The notes under the pieces are model-generated. The model worked only from the letters and a program-made list of their open reading frames with translations. It was not told where the DNA came from and made no database searches. The translations under genes and the position numbers were made by a program. A stretch of 5,523 bases of DNA from Desulfocapsa sp. (GTDB lineage: Bacteria > Desulfobacterota > Desulfobulbia > Desulfobulbales > Desulfocapsaceae). Where the stretch lies: contig JAOZKX010000172.1 in NCBI GenBank assembly GCA_029935135.1, positions 1 through 5,523 of the forward strand, in the 5' to 3' direction. Each line of letters starts with the position of its first letter. Positions within the stretch are counted from its first letter, which is position 1. Positions 5,515-5,523 of the stretch are shown piece by piece.

Positions 5515-5523
5515 GCCTTAACA
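5512..5523 (+). CDS. fliC: Flagellin, N-terminal fragment (cut by window end)
   Basis: Only four codons are present, ATG GCC TTA ACA (MALT). This is the usual opening of many bacterial flagellins (MALTINTN and similar). Identification rests on those residues together with a strong Shine-Dalgarno sequence, a sigma-28-type promoter, a long leader, and divergent PilZ/FliK-like/FlhB-like genes. Flagellin is exported through the flagellar type III apparatus and polymerises into the filament. The rest of the gene lies outside the window, so length and paralogue number cannot be judged. Confidence 0.6.

Overview
The window reads as a chromosomal stretch from a motile, Gram-negative, probably Desulfobacterota-like (Desulfobulbales-type) bacterium. 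This is inferred from the moderate GC content, the pairing of a FliK-like protein with a stand-alone FlhB C-terminal protein, the YcgR-like PilZ proteins and the flagellin start; no marker gene here fixes the taxonomy.

Layout. Bases 1-76 hold a heptad-periodic inverted repeat (unit ACCGYAN) that can fold into a 30-bp hairpin and ends about 15 nt before the first gene. Bases 92-2317 (+) encode a large U32-family protein of the RNA-hydroxylation type (RlhA/TrhP relatives). Its 3' end overlaps, tail to tail, the end of a leftward four-gene cluster covering 5074-2292. In order of transcription this encodes two tandem YcgR-like PilZ proteins (5074-4382, 4370-3687), a FliK/YlqG-like flagellar hook-length-control relative (3645-2602) and a 102-aa stand-alone FlhB C-terminal domain protein (2600-2292). 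Gaps are 11, 41 and 1 nt, so one transcript is likely.

Bases 5075-5511 form a divergent AT-rich intergenic region. It carries two short dyads, a good candidate sigma-28 (FliA) promoter at 5338-5365, and a leader of about 140 nt. The first four codons of a flagellin (MALT, 5512 onward) follow at the window edge.

How the parts fit. Apart from the U32 gene, the window concerns flagella: c-di-GMP-responsive PilZ proteins co-transcribed with two export-specificity-switch relatives, facing the flagellin gene. The most striking signal is in the flagellin leader. Three consecutive potential RNA hairpins each place a GGA in the loop, and the last has the Shine-Dalgarno sequence in its loop and the start codon in its stem. 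This is the architecture expected of CsrA-controlled translation. I found no evidence of mobile elements, CRISPR, tRNA or rRNA. No wholly new system is evident; the best candidates for follow-up are the leader RNA, the PilZ-PilZ-FliK-FlhB operon and the heptad hairpin.
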